The translations under genes and the position numbers were made by a program. Below, piece after piece: positions 52,456 through 61,719 of a stretch of 64,000 nucleotides of DNA. A model generated the notes under the pieces. It was not told where the DNA came from and ran no database searches. It was given only the letters and a program-made list of their open reading frames with translations. Origin of the DNA: CAWIOX01 sp963837775 (GTDB lineage Bacteria; Pseudomonadota; Gammaproteobacteria; Burkholderiales; Burkholderiaceae_D); NCBI GenBank assembly GCA_963837775.1, contig CAWIOX010000018.1, forward strand, positions 310,001-374,000, in the 5' to 3' direction. Every line of letters starts with the position of its first letter. The first letter of the stretch is position 1.

Positions 52456-53332
52456 TCACGCTGCTGCTTGCGCTGGCCGGATGCCGCCGCTCACCCGTTC
52501 GATGCCGGCCAGATCCTGCCAGCTTTGCACATCACTGAATCCCTGAGCCATCAACAGCGCGCGCACCGCCGCCGCCTGATCATAGCCGTGCTCCATCAGC
52601 AGCCAGCCGCCCGCCACCAGATGCGCTGCGGCGCCATTGACGATGGTGCGCAGCGCGGACAGGCCGTCGGCATGGTCGGTCAGCGCGCCGAGCGGCTCGA
52701 AGCGCAGGTCGCCCTGGCCCAGATGGGCGTCGCCGGCCACGATGTAGGGCGGGTTGGCGACGATCAGTTCGAATTGTTCGCCGGCTGGCAGCGCGTCGTA
52801 CCAGTCGCTTTGCAGCAGGCGCAGCGCGCCGCCGCTGCTCGCCAGGTGCTGCGCGGCATTCTGTCGGGCAATGTCGAGCGCGGCCGCACTGACATCGAGC
52901 GCGCTGACCTGCAGGTCGGCGCGGGCGTGGGCCAGCACCACCGCGATTGCGCCGGAGCCGGTGCCCATGTCGAGCAGGCGGGCGCCGTGCGGCGCCCGTT
53001 GCAGCGCCAGTTCGACCAGCAATTCGGTTTCCGGGCGCGGGATCAGCACATCGGTCGTCACCCGGAACGGCAGGCCGAAAAATTCGCGCTGGCCGACCAG
53101 GTAGGCGATCGGCTCGCCCGCGATGCGGCGCTGCACCAGGCTGCGCAGCAGCTGCAGCTTCTGGATCGCCGGGCACGCGTTCGGATCGGGTGATCAGCTC
53201 GATGCGGGTCATGCCCAGCGCGTGCATCAGCAGCATGCGGGTTTCCAGCGCATCCAGCGGCGATTGCCTTTGCAGTGCGGCGACATTGCTGCCGCTGCTG
53301 AAGACAGCCTGCATTTCAGGTATCTCAGGCAT
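52456..53332 (-). CDS. prmC: Release-factor glutamine methyltransferase (frameshifted as sequenced)
   Basis: About 291 aa when corrected. Catalytic motif NPPYI (in LIVANPPYIVAGDAHLGQGD), AdoMet loop LLDMGTGSGAIAVVLAHARA, and FGLPFRVTTDVLIPRPETELLV are PrmC signatures. The N-terminal helical domain (SPLDALETRMLLMHALGM) is in another frame: near 53170–53173 GTGCCCGGCGATCC has one extra base between RSERVP and AIQKLQLL. PrmC methylates the GGQ glutamine of release factors, including PrfA encoded just upstream. It overlaps dsbB by 8 bp (ATG at 53332). Confidence 0.92.
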
Positions 53333-53819
53333 AACGGGGATAGCGTGAATGGCGCTTGAACGCAATCCGGCCCAGGACCAGCGCAAACGCGAGGAACCAG
53401 AGCAGCGCCCATTGCGGAATCGACAGCCCGAGTATCGGCGCGTAGTCGGTGGTGCAGAAACCGTCGGCCTTGAACAGGAAGGGCAGCAATTCGGCGCTGA
53501 AAATCTTGTTCAGCGAGGTTTCCAGCGGATCGACGCCGCACGATACCGCCGGATGCGCCTTGACCCACAGATGCCAGCCGGCGATGCCGGCTCCGCTCAG
53601 CGCGGCGACCAGGCCCAAGCCGGCCCCCGCTTTTTCGGCTTTGCCCTGCAGGAAGGCGGTCACCAGGCAGATCAGCGCAATCGCGAAAAACGCGTAACGC
53701 TGCATCACGCACAGCGGGCAGGGCTGCATTTCCAGCACATGCTGCAAATACAGCGCGACGCCGAGCAGTGCCAGCGCTGCGGCAGCGACGGCGAGTAAGA
53801 CGGACCTGGATGTTTTCAT
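53325..53819 (-). CDS. dsbB: Disulfide bond formation protein DsbB
   Basis: 164 aa, four membrane segments. First redox pair in QPCPLCVMQRYAFF and second pair in AVSCGVD…DGFCTTDYA, in two periplasmic loops. It reoxidises DsbA using quinone. The ATG at 53819 (MKTSRSVLLAV) is chosen over an upstream frame. It lies between prfA and prmC, which are normally adjacent. A DsbC-like isomerase is at 63007. Confidence 0.93.
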   Translation of the reverse strand: MKTSRSVLLAVAAAALALLGVALYLQHVLEMQPCPLCVMQRYAFFAIALICLVTAFLQGKAEKAGAGLGLVAALSGAGIAGWHLWVKAHPAVSCGVDPLETSLNKIFSAELLPFLFKADGFCTTDYAPILGLSIPQWALLWFLAFALVLGRIAFKRHSRYPRYA

Positions 53820-53903
53820 AGGATTTTCAGCTTGGTGATTGTTGTTTTTTTGAGTTGCCGGCCAGGCATTGGTTCCCGGCGGCAAGTGCATGAACATGTT
53901 TTG

Positions 53904-54986
53904 TCAGATATTGTCGCCCAGCGCCGCCAGCAGCTCGGCCTGGTGCTCGGCGCCCAGCGCATTGACCAGTTCGTCGAGTTCGCCATCCATGATGAAATCC
54001 AGTTTGTACAGCGTCAGGTTGATGCGGTGATCGGTCATGCGGCCCTGCGGGTAATTGTAGGTGCGGATCCGTTCGCTGCGGTCGCCGGAGCCGATCAGGC
54101 TCTTGCGGGTCGCCGCTTCCTTGGCCTGCTGCTCGCGGATCTGCACGTCCATGATGCGGGTCGCCAGCACCCGCAACGCTTGCGCCTTGTTCTGATGCTG
54201 GCTGCGGCCGTCCTGGCATTCGACCACGATGCCGGTCGGATTGTGCGTGATGCGCACCGCCGAATCGGTCTTGTTGATGTGCTGGCCGCCGGCGCCGGAC
54301 GCGCGATAGGTGTCGATGCGCAGGTCGGCCGGGTTGATCACCACGTCGCTGACTTCGTCGGCTTCCGGCATCACCGCCACCGTGCAGGCCGAGGTGTGGA
54401 TGCGGCCCTGGGTTTCGGTGGCCGGCACGCGCTGCACGCGGTGGCCGCCGGATTCGAACTTGAGCTTGGCATACGCGCCGGGCCCGACCAGACGCACGAT
54501 GACTTCCTTGTAGCCGCCCAGCTCGGAGGCCGATTCCGACATCATCTCGACTTGCCAGCGGTTGCGCTCCGCATAGCGGGTGTACATGCGCAGCAGGTCG
54601 CCGGCAAACAGCGCGGCTTCGTCGCCGCCGGTGCCGGCGCGGATTTCGAGCAGGATGTTGCGCTCGTCATTGGCATCCTTCGGCAGCAGCATCTTTTGCA
54701 GGTCGAGCTCCAGCTGCGCCATCTGCTGCCTGGCGGCATCGATTTCTTCCTGCGCGAAATCCTTCATTTCCGGGTCGGACAGCATGTCCTGCGCGGCGGC
54801 GACATCGTTTTCGACCTGGGTGTAGGACTGGTAGAGCGCCACCAGCGGGCCGATTTCGGCATGCTCGCGGGTCAGCTTGCGGTAGTTGTCCATCGATGCA
54901 GTCGCATCTTCGCGCATCAGCAGCTCGCCGACTTCTTCCAGTCGGTTGGCGAGTTGGTCGAGCTTGGCGAGCATTGAGGGTTTCAT
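53904..54986 (-). CDS. prfA: Peptide chain release factor 1
   Basis: 360 aa. The stop-codon recognition tripeptide PAT is in RVPATETQGRIHTS, and the catalytic GGQ in GAGGQHINKTDSAVRITH. RF1 reads UAA and UAG. It is 81 bp downstream of hemA, the standard hemA–prfA–prmC order apart from the dsbB insertion. Confidence 0.98.
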   Translation of the reverse strand: MKPSMLAKLDQLANRLEEVGELLMREDATASMDNYRKLTREHAEIGPLVALYQSYTQVENDVAAAQDMLSDPEMKDFAQEEIDAARQQMAQLELDLQKMLLPKDANDERNILLEIRAGTGGDEAALFAGDLLRMYTRYAERNRWQVEMMSESASELGGYKEVIVRLVGPGAYAKLKFESGGHRVQRVPATETQGRIHTSACTVAVMPEADEVSDVVINPADLRIDTYRASGAGGQHINKTDSAVRITHNPTGIVVECQDGRSQHQNKAQALRVLATRIMDVQIREQQAKEAATRKSLIGSGDRSERIRTYNYPQGRMTDHRINLTLYKLDFIMDGELDELVNALGAEHQAELLAALGDNI

Positions 54987-55067
54987 AAGGCATCTCTATC
55001 TGGGAATCTGGAGCGGCAACGCAGTTGCGCGTCGGCATGTCGGGGAGTGCGCTGCGCGCGGGCGTCG

Positions 55068-56357
55068 CTAGCGCTTGGTGCGGAACAGTTGCGGCAGCAG
55101 TGCGGCCAGGCGGGCGCGCTCGTCGCCCTGCGCCTGATGCAGCGCCTGTTGCGGGCCGTGCAGGAATTTGGCGGTCAAGCCCTTGGACAGCGCTTCCAGC
55201 ACCAGCTCGATGTCTTCGCCTTTGGCCAGCATTTTCTTGGCGCGTTCCAGTTCGATCAGGCGCAGTATTTCGCTGCTTTCGTGCAAGTCCTGGATCACCG
55301 GCACCATGATGCGGCCATCGATCCAGTGCATGAACGACTGCACCCGGGTTTCGATGATCGCTTCGGCCTGCGCCACCGCAGCCTGGCGGTTTTCCATCCC
55401 GGTCTGCACCACCGTGCCCAGGTCGTCGACCGTGTACAGGAACGCATCGTCGAGCCGGCCGACTTCGGTTTCGATGTCGCGCGGCACCGCCAGATCGACC
55501 ATGAACATCGGCTTGTGGCGGCGCACCTTGATCGCGCGCTCGACCATGCCCAGCCCGATGATCGGCAGCGAAGACGCGGTGCAGGACACCACGATGTCAA
55601 ACTGCGCCAGTTGCTCGGGCAGTTCGGCCAGGCGTATCGCGCGGCCGTTGAAGCGGTGCGCCAGCGCCTCGCCGCGTTCCAGCGTGCGGTTGGCGATGGT
55701 CAGGGTTTTCGGATTCTGCGCGGCAAAGTGGGTCGCGCACAGTTCGATCATTTCGCCGGCGCCGATGAACAGCACATGCTGCTCGGAAATCGTGTCGAAA
55801 ATCCGTTGCGACAAGCGCACCGCAGCGGCCGCCATCGACACGCTGTGGGCGCCGATCTCGGTCGTGCTGCGCACTTCCTTGGCGACCGCGAAGGTGCGCT
55901 GGAACATCTGATGCAGATAGGTGCCGAGGCCGCCGGCCGCATCGGCTTGCCGTACCGCATCTTTCATCTGTCCCAGGATTTGCGGCTCGCCCAGCACCAT
56001 CGAGTCCAGCCCGGAGGCGACGCGGAACGCGTGGCGCACCGCATTGTCCTGCGGCAGCGTGTACAGATGCGGACGCAGCTCGGGGTAAGACAGCTTGTGA
56101 TAATCGGCCAGGAAATGCGCGGTGCTGTCGATGGCCGCCTCGACGCCGCCGCGCAGGTGGCTGGCCGCGTACAGTTCGGTGCGGTTGCAGGTCGACAGGA
56201 TGGCCGCTTCATCGGTAAAGCCGGAGGCGTCCTGGCGGCCGAACCAGGCGCGTGCCGAGCCTACCGCCTGACCGATCTGGTCAGCCGGGAAAGCCACTTT
56301 TTCCCGCAGCGAAAGCGGCGCAGTGGTGTGGTTGAGGCCTACGGCAAGGAGTTGCAT
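55068..56357 (-). CDS. hemA: Glutamyl-tRNA reductase
   Basis: 429 aa. The N-terminus MQLLAVGLNHTTAPLSLREK, active-site Cys in ILSTCNRTELYAASHL, NADPH-binding VLFIGAGEMIELCATHFAAQ, and the dimerisation helix at the C-terminus define HemA. First step of the C5 pathway to haem: it reduces Glu-tRNA to glutamate-1-semialdehyde. First gene of the hemA–prfA–dsbB–prmC operon. Confidence 0.98.
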   Translation of the reverse strand: MQLLAVGLNHTTAPLSLREKVAFPADQIGQAVGSARAWFGRQDASGFTDEAAILSTCNRTELYAASHLRGGVEAAIDSTAHFLADYHKLSYPELRPHLYTLPQDNAVRHAFRVASGLDSMVLGEPQILGQMKDAVRQADAAGGLGTYLHQMFQRTFAVAKEVRSTTEIGAHSVSMAAAAVRLSQRIFDTISEQHVLFIGAGEMIELCATHFAAQNPKTLTIANRTLERGEALAHRFNGRAIRLAELPEQLAQFDIVVSCTASSLPIIGLGMVERAIKVRRHKPMFMVDLAVPRDIETEVGRLDDAFLYTVDDLGTVVQTGMENRQAAVAQAEAIIETRVQSFMHWIDGRIMVPVIQDLHESSEILRLIELERAKKMLAKGEDIELVLEALSKGLTAKFLHGPQQALHQAQGDERARLAALLPQLFRTKR

Positions 56358-56453
56358 GTCAGGGGAACTATTCTTAACTGCACATTTTTAATCGAAACAT
56401 ATGCGCATTATAGCTTCTCAGGCCGCGACAGATCGATTTGGTTCAAGCTGGAT

Positions 56454-58847
56454 TCAAGCATTCGAGCGAGGCAATTCGATGGTAAAGGTGGTGCCTGCGC
56501 CGACCTTGCTGCTAAAACCGATCTGGCCGTGATGCCGTTCGATGACCGTTTTGACAAACACCAGGCCCAGCCCGATGCCGTCCTGACGTGGCTGCCGGGC
56601 CACGCTGAAACGCTGGAAGCGCCGGAATAACTTGAGCTGATCGGCGTGCGCGATACCGACACCCTGATCGCTGATGCTGCAGACGACAGTCGGCTGCACG
56701 ATGGCGGCCTGGTTGCGCAGGGTGCAGACGATGCGTGTGCCGGGATTGCTGTATTTGATCGCGTTCGACAGCAGGTTGCTCAGTGCCCGGCTCATCAATG
56801 CGCGGTCGACCAGCACCGGGTATTCTTCCTCGCCAACCTGGGTTTCGATCACAATCTGCTTGCCGTGCGCCAGCGCCCACATTTCATCGCTGGCGTCATA
56901 CAGCACTTCCTGTAAATCGAGGTCCTCCAGCCGGTATTGCTGCGATTCGGCGCGCGCCAGCTGGACGAAGTTGTCGGCCAGGTCGAGCGTCTTGCGGCTG
57001 GATTTTTCCAGTCGGCTGAAGAATTCTTCCTGCGGCAAGGCCGAAAGCGGGTCCTGCTGCAGTTCCAGCAGCGCCAGGATCGACGCCTGCGGCCCGCGCA
57101 TGTCATGCGACAAAAAGCGCAGCGTCTCGTCGCGGCTGCGTTCGGCGCTGCGGATCGCTGAAATGTCGATGATGCTGACGATCCAGCCGCTCAGTACATT
57201 GGCGCCAGAGTGGCAGGGGGCGCTTTTCACCAGCAGGTCGTGCTCATGTTCATCGCGTACCTCGATGCCGAGCGGGTGTGCGGCGACTTTTTGCAGATCC
57301 AGCAAATCCCACCAGTCGAACTGTGCATTGGCGGCCTGATCCAGCGGCTGCGGCGATATCAGCCGGCCAAACAAATAAGGCAGCAACGCATCATTAATGT
57401 TCTTGAAGCCGATCGAAGCAAAATAAGCGACTGCATGTTTATTCGACAGCAAGACATGACCATCGGCAGTCGTGACCAGGGTTGCGTCGGGCAGGCTGTC
57501 GAGGCTGTCGGAAATGAACTGGCGCAAATCACGCACCCGCCGCGCCGCATTTTCCATTGCATGGATGCGCTGCGCCAACTGGTCTGCGATGCGTCCATCG
57601 TTCTGTTCGGGCGCAGATTCCGGCAGCAGGTGCGGCTCCCGGTCGAGACGGATGAATTCCTGTCCCAGATAGCTGATGGCCGCTTCCAGCCGGCGCCAGC
57701 TCCATAGCGGATAGGCGGCCAGCAGCGTAATCAGGGCCGCCGCCGGTGCAATCCATAGTCCGGCACGCAGCGCCAGATAGCTGGCTGTCAGCGTCAGCAG
57801 GAACAACGCTGCTGTCACCAGCAGCGAGACGCGCGGCGAGCACAGCAAATAGGCGAGCAGCGCGATGCATACCGGCAGCATGCTGAAAACAGTGGTCTGC
57901 CATGGCTTGGCGATGGCAATCGATTCGCCGTTCAACAGGCTGGCGAGGATGTTGGCATGGATTTCCACGCCCGACATGATGCCGCTGCCGCTCGATAGCG
58001 GCGTCGGGTAGGCGTCAGCCATGCCGATCGCGGTGGCGCCGATCAGCACGTGTTTTCCTGTAAAAAACTGCGCCGGCACTTCACCGCGCAATACCGACAC
58101 ATACGGTATCGAGGTGAAATGGCCGCTGCCGCCGCTGAACGGGATATGGATTTGGTAGTCGCGTTGCCAGCTGCCGGGAGACGGCAGTGCTGGCTGGTCA
58201 GCACGGGCGCCGGGAATTTTTCGTTGCAGCACATTATCGTTGCCGGCTTGCCCGTCGGGGTCGCTCAGCGCCAGCGCAAAATGCGGCCACCAGACGCCAT
58301 TCTGGCCCTCGCGCAGGAAGGCGCTGCGCACCACGCCGTCGGGATCCAGTTCCATGTTGATGTGCGCCAGAGAATGGGCGGCTGCAGCCAGTGCCGGAAC
58401 CGGCAGCCTGGCCTGCAAGCCGGCCCCGGCGCTTTCCAGTACGATCGGCAGCACGCTGCGCCGGTCTTGTTCCAGCGCTGCGGCCAGCGCAGCATCGCCA
58501 GACTGAACGCCAGTGCTGGCAGGCTCGGCTTCGGACAGGATCAGATCGAGTCCGATTACGCGCGGTTGCGCCTCGCTGATGCGCTTGATCAGTGCCGCAT
58601 GCAGGGTGCGCGACCAGGGCCAGCGTCCCAGTTCTGCCAGGCTGTAGTCATCGATGGCGACGATGATGATGTCGTCGCGCGCCGGGCGGGTATTGGTCTG
58701 GATGAATTTGTCATACAGGGTCTGGTCCAGCCGTCCCAGGCCATTCAAATGTCCGAGTCCGGCCGCCAGTGCCAGCATCAGCAACATCAACAGCAGCCAT
58801 TCGCGCAGCGCGATATGCCGGATGAATCGAAAGGCGCTCAGCTTCAT
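56454..58847 (-). CDS. CHASE2-domain sensor histidine kinase
   Basis: 797 aa. N-terminal anchor (EWLLLMLLMLALAAGLGHLN), extracytoplasmic CHASE2 domain (about 40–320) with DDIIIVAIDDYSLAELGRWPWSR and TGKHVLIGATAIGMADAYPTP, three membrane helices (about 330–400), a PAS-like region (LPDATLVTTADGHVLLSNK), HisKA domain with FLSHDMRGPQASILALLELQ, and HATPase with NLLSNAIKYSN and GIGLGLVFVKTVIE. It is the last gene of the response regulator–FecR–CHASE2 operon (29 bp after the FecR gene). The signal sensed is unknown. Confidence 0.92.
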   Translation of the reverse strand: MKLSAFRFIRHIALREWLLLMLLMLALAAGLGHLNGLGRLDQTLYDKFIQTNTRPARDDIIIVAIDDYSLAELGRWPWSRTLHAALIKRISEAQPRVIGLDLILSEAEPASTGVQSGDAALAAALEQDRRSVLPIVLESAGAGLQARLPVPALAAAAHSLAHINMELDPDGVVRSAFLREGQNGVWWPHFALALSDPDGQAGNDNVLQRKIPGARADQPALPSPGSWQRDYQIHIPFSGGSGHFTSIPYVSVLRGEVPAQFFTGKHVLIGATAIGMADAYPTPLSSGSGIMSGVEIHANILASLLNGESIAIAKPWQTTVFSMLPVCIALLAYLLCSPRVSLLVTAALFLLTLTASYLALRAGLWIAPAAALITLLAAYPLWSWRRLEAAISYLGQEFIRLDREPHLLPESAPEQNDGRIADQLAQRIHAMENAARRVRDLRQFISDSLDSLPDATLVTTADGHVLLSNKHAVAYFASIGFKNINDALLPYLFGRLISPQPLDQAANAQFDWWDLLDLQKVAAHPLGIEVRDEHEHDLLVKSAPCHSGANVLSGWIVSIIDISAIRSAERSRDETLRFLSHDMRGPQASILALLELQQDPLSALPQEEFFSRLEKSSRKTLDLADNFVQLARAESQQYRLEDLDLQEVLYDASDEMWALAHGKQIVIETQVGEEEYPVLVDRALMSRALSNLLSNAIKYSNPGTRIVCTLRNQAAIVQPTVVCSISDQGVGIAHADQLKLFRRFQRFSVARQPRQDGIGLGLVFVKTVIERHHGQIGFSSKVGAGTTFTIELPRSNA

Positions 58848-58876
58848 GTTGTCACGCCATCGCCGCCGTTGTTAAC

Positions 58877-60553
58877 TTAATAACCGGCGCGGGTGGTGCT
58901 GCCGCCGCTCTGCAGCGGCGCGCCGCTGCCGGTCTGCCAGCGGCTGTTGATCGTGATTTTCTGGGTGGCCGAGAATGCTCCCACGTAGCCGTCCGCATCG
59001 GTGGCCTTGACGCGGACGAAATAAGTGCCGACTTCCGGGCGCGCGATCCGGATCTCTGGTTGCGTTGTCTCGGTGGAGTGCAACAGCGAAGAAAACGCCG
59101 CATCGCGACCGATCTGCAGCAGGAATTTTTGTCCCGGCTCGGACGGCCAGCTGAACGACAGTTCGTTGCCGCCATTATCGGTGGCTTGCGCCATTTTTTG
59201 CGCCGGCATCAAGTCGACACTACGGGTTTCGCCAAACGGGCCGTGATCCGCCTTGCCCTCGTGTCGGGCAATGCTGGCGGTGCGCCAGAAATATTTTCCA
59301 GGCGCCAGTTTGTCGCTGGTGAATTGCAATCCGTTCACATCGGCTGCATCGATCAGCAACTCTTTGAAGGCGGCATCCTTGGCAACCTGCAGATGGTAGG
59401 ACTGTGCATCCGGGGCCTCGATCCAGCTGAATTCAAGCTGTTCAGCGCGTACCTTGGATTGCGGCTGCGAGCTGAACGGCGGTACCGGACGCGCTTTCAG
59501 TTTGAATGGAAAAATGCCGGGAAAGCCTTCCAGTCCGGATCGGTCGAGCGCGCTGATGCGCGCGAAATAGTCGCCATCCGGGATGCCGTCGACCTTCAGC
59601 TGCTGGCCTGGGCCATGTATTTCAGCCAGCACGTCGTGTGCTTCCTTGTCGCGCGCGATTTGCGCATGGTAAGCCGCCGCACCGTCGACTGCCTGTACTG
59701 TGAACTGGATCGTCGGGCGCTCTTGCAAACTGCCGTCTGCAGCCAGCGCCGGCGCGGCCAGCAGCGCCACCGGTTTGCCCACCGTGGTGGCGTCGATGAT
59801 GTTGCCGCTGCCTGCGGCCAGGGTCAGGCTGGCGGGTCGGGCGGCGCTGCCGACCGCGACCGCGCCGCTGAGCACGGTATTGGCAATGCCGCCATCCGCC
59901 ATGCCGACCCGGAAATGGGTGCCGCGCACGCCGGCAGTCGCCAGTGTCGATCGGACTTCAAAGCGCCCTTTGTTCGCGCTCAATGGCGTTACCTGCGATT
60001 CCACATGGCCGCCGATCAGCGTGATTTCAGTGCGCGGACTTTTGGTGTAGCGCACCATGCGCAGTTTGCTGAGTCTGATCTGGCTGTTCGACGGCAGCGA
60101 AACATGCGAGCCGTCCGCCAGCGACAGGCTCAGGAAGCCGTTGTTGCCGGTATTGATCTGGCTGCCTTCGGCAATCCTGGTGCCGATGGCGACCGGTGCT
60201 GCTGCGCCGGATGCCGGCGCGGCAGTGACGACGCCGGAGAATGCAACTACCCTGGCTTCGCTCGGCTCATCCGGCAACAGCGAGAGCGGGATCGCGATCG
60301 CGCTGCCGACCGGGATTGCGCGGTCATTGGCGATGCGGTTGAGCTTGCCGAGCGCGGCCCAGTTGTTGCCGTTTGCTGTCAGGTTTTGTGCGATCGAGGT
60401 CAGCGTATCGCCGGCGGCGGCAAAATAGGTGATGCCGGCCGGCGCAATCGCCATGCTGCCCGGGGTATTGGCGGCCACCGGTTCCGACCATGCCGACGGA
60501 GCGGCATTTGCCAGGATGAATAAAAACGCCAGTGTGCTTTTGATGCTGCGCAT
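58877..60553 (-). CDS. Periplasmic FecR/LysM protein
   Basis: 558 aa. Signal peptide to about residue 23 (LAFLFILANAAPSAWS), LysM domain about 40–85 (YFAAAGDTLTSIAQNL, then ALGKLNRIANDRAIPVGSAI), FecR domain about 110–210 (GTRIAEGSQINTGNNGFLSL, RFEVRSTLATAGVRGTHFRV), then three fibronectin-like repeats with PDGDYFARISALDRSGLEG, LAPGKYFWRTASIARH and VGTYFVRVKATDADG. It is probably a periplasmic, peptidoglycan-bound protein. It differs from sigma-regulator FecR proteins (no cytoplasmic anti-sigma part, no ECF sigma gene). Its position between a response regulator and the kinase points to a sensory or effector role. Confidence 0.9.
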   Translation of the reverse strand: MRSIKSTLAFLFILANAAPSAWSEPVAANTPGSMAIAPAGITYFAAAGDTLTSIAQNLTANGNNWAALGKLNRIANDRAIPVGSAIAIPLSLLPDEPSEARVVAFSGVVTAAPASGAAAPVAIGTRIAEGSQINTGNNGFLSLSLADGSHVSLPSNSQIRLSKLRMVRYTKSPRTEITLIGGHVESQVTPLSANKGRFEVRSTLATAGVRGTHFRVGMADGGIANTVLSGAVAVGSAARPASLTLAAGSGNIIDATTVGKPVALLAAPALAADGSLQERPTIQFTVQAVDGAAAYHAQIARDKEAHDVLAEIHGPGQQLKVDGIPDGDYFARISALDRSGLEGFPGIFPFKLKARPVPPFSSQPQSKVRAEQLEFSWIEAPDAQSYHLQVAKDAAFKELLIDAADVNGLQFTSDKLAPGKYFWRTASIARHEGKADHGPFGETRSVDLMPAQKMAQATDNGGNELSFSWPSEPGQKFLLQIGRDAAFSSLLHSTETTQPEIRIARPEVGTYFVRVKATDADGYVGAFSATQKITINSRWQTGSGAPLQSGGSTTRAGY

Positions 60554-60583
60554 TGCAATCTTTCTGCGCAGCTTCGCGGCGCT

Positions 60584-61275
60584 TTAGTCTGAAACTTGTT
60601 CCAGTCGATAACCGTAACTGTATACCGGGGCCAATCGGAAGCCGTTTTCCGGGCGTAATTGTAACTTGCTTCGTACCCGCGAAACATGGGTGTCCATGGT
60701 CCTGGATGGCACTTCGATATTGCGCGACCAAACCGCTTCCAGGATGTACGCGCGCGACAGCGGACGGCCCAGGTTGCGGAAAAACAGCAGCGCCAGATTG
60801 AATTCCTTTTGCGTCAGATCGATCAACTACGCCATTCATCGTCAGCTCAGCACTACGCAGGTCGAACACGTATTGTCCGAACTGGATTTGCTCCGCCATA
60901 TTCTGGCTCGGGATAAGCGCGTCGCAACAGCGCCTGCACGCGCGCGACGAGCTCGCTTTTACGCAGCGGCTTGATCATGTAATCATCGGCGCCGGCCGCC
61001 AATCCGGCCACGATGTCATCTTCGCCGGAACGGCTGGTCATGAACAGCACCGGCAGGTTCGGCGGCAGTTTTTCCCTGGCCCAGCGCAGCACTTCGGCCC
61101 CGCTCAGGTCGGGCACCTGCCAATCCAGAATCAGCATGTCGAAACTCTCGCGGCGCAGTTGGTGCAGCATTTCCTTGCCACTATCGAATGGATGGCAGAC
61201 GTGCCCCGTTGCGGTGAGTATCTTGCAGACCAAATCCGTCTGGCTATGGTCGTCGTCGAGGACAGCAATTCTCAT
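60584..61275 (-). CDS. OmpR-family response regulator (two frameshifts as sequenced)
   Basis: About 229 aa when corrected. Receiver domain MRIAVLDDDHSQTDLVCKIL with the phosphorylation Asp in DMLILDWQVPDLSGAEVL, and LLRRAYPEPE at its end. One extra base near 60899 shifts into AEQIQFGQYVFDLRSAELT; another near 60824–60826 then leads to the winged-helix DNA-binding domain (IDLTQKEFNLALLFFRNLGR … TMDTHVSRVRSKLQL). All three pieces match the OmpR family, so insertion errors are likely. It is the first gene of the operon with the FecR and CHASE2 kinase genes, 30 bp upstream of the FecR gene. Confidence 0.88.
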
Positions 61276-61526
61276 GTTTGTTCGTATCGTTTTGCTTGTG
61301 GTTGGAGGTATTTGCGATGCATGGTGCAAAGATGGCCGGCGCCGCCGACCATCATATTTTGACAACATTGCACAATCTAGCACAATGGAAATCGGTTTAT
61401 GATCAAAAACCATTTGTTTGCTGCAGGAAGGTTGTGTAATTCGCCGATGCGGCCCGCAGATTTCATCGGGGCTGTGCGGTGCATGCACTGGAAGGTATGC
61501 GTTAAACGCATTGTTGCTGCAGAATG
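61276..61526. other. Intergenic stretch upstream of the response regulator
   Basis: No gene. Contains TTGTGC repeats on the minus strand (TTGTGCtagaTTGTGCaatg, 61362–61381), about 90–100 bp upstream of the response-regulator ATG, and a small hairpin ATGCGT-taa-ACGCAT (61497–61511). No convincing promoter is visible. Confidence 0.35.
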
Positions 61527-61555
61527 AAAAATGGCTGCCAAAAGGCAGCCATTTA
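61527..61555 (-). terminator. Terminator after tRNA-Phe
   Basis: On the minus strand AAATGGCTGCC-tttt-GGCAGCCATTTTTC: 11-bp stem ending in a T-run, five bases after the tRNA CCA. Confidence 0.88.
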
Positions 61556-61559
61556 ATCT

Positions 61560-61635
61560 TGGTGGCCCGGGGCGGAATCGAACCACCGACACAAGGATTT
61601 TCAATCCTCTGCTCTACCGACTGAGCTACCAGGCC
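61560..61635 (-). tRNA. tRNA-Phe(GAA)
   Basis: 76 nt with encoded CCA. Acceptor GGCCTGG/CCGGGCC, D arm GCTCAGTCGGTAGAGC, anticodon loop TTGAAAA giving GAA (Phe), T arm with GGTTCGATTCC. Confidence 0.97.
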
Positions 61636-61719
61636 AAGGAGGTCAATTATAGCGAAGCAATTTTAATTGCGCAAGATTATCGTCAAATTTGTTTCAATCG
61701 CAGCCGTTATAATATTCGG

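Noticed and set aside
1680..61275. Programmed frameshifting as the explanation of the broken genes
   Set aside because: The ten sites share no slippery motif or downstream structure, occur in unrelated genes, and in one gene twice; errors are simpler.
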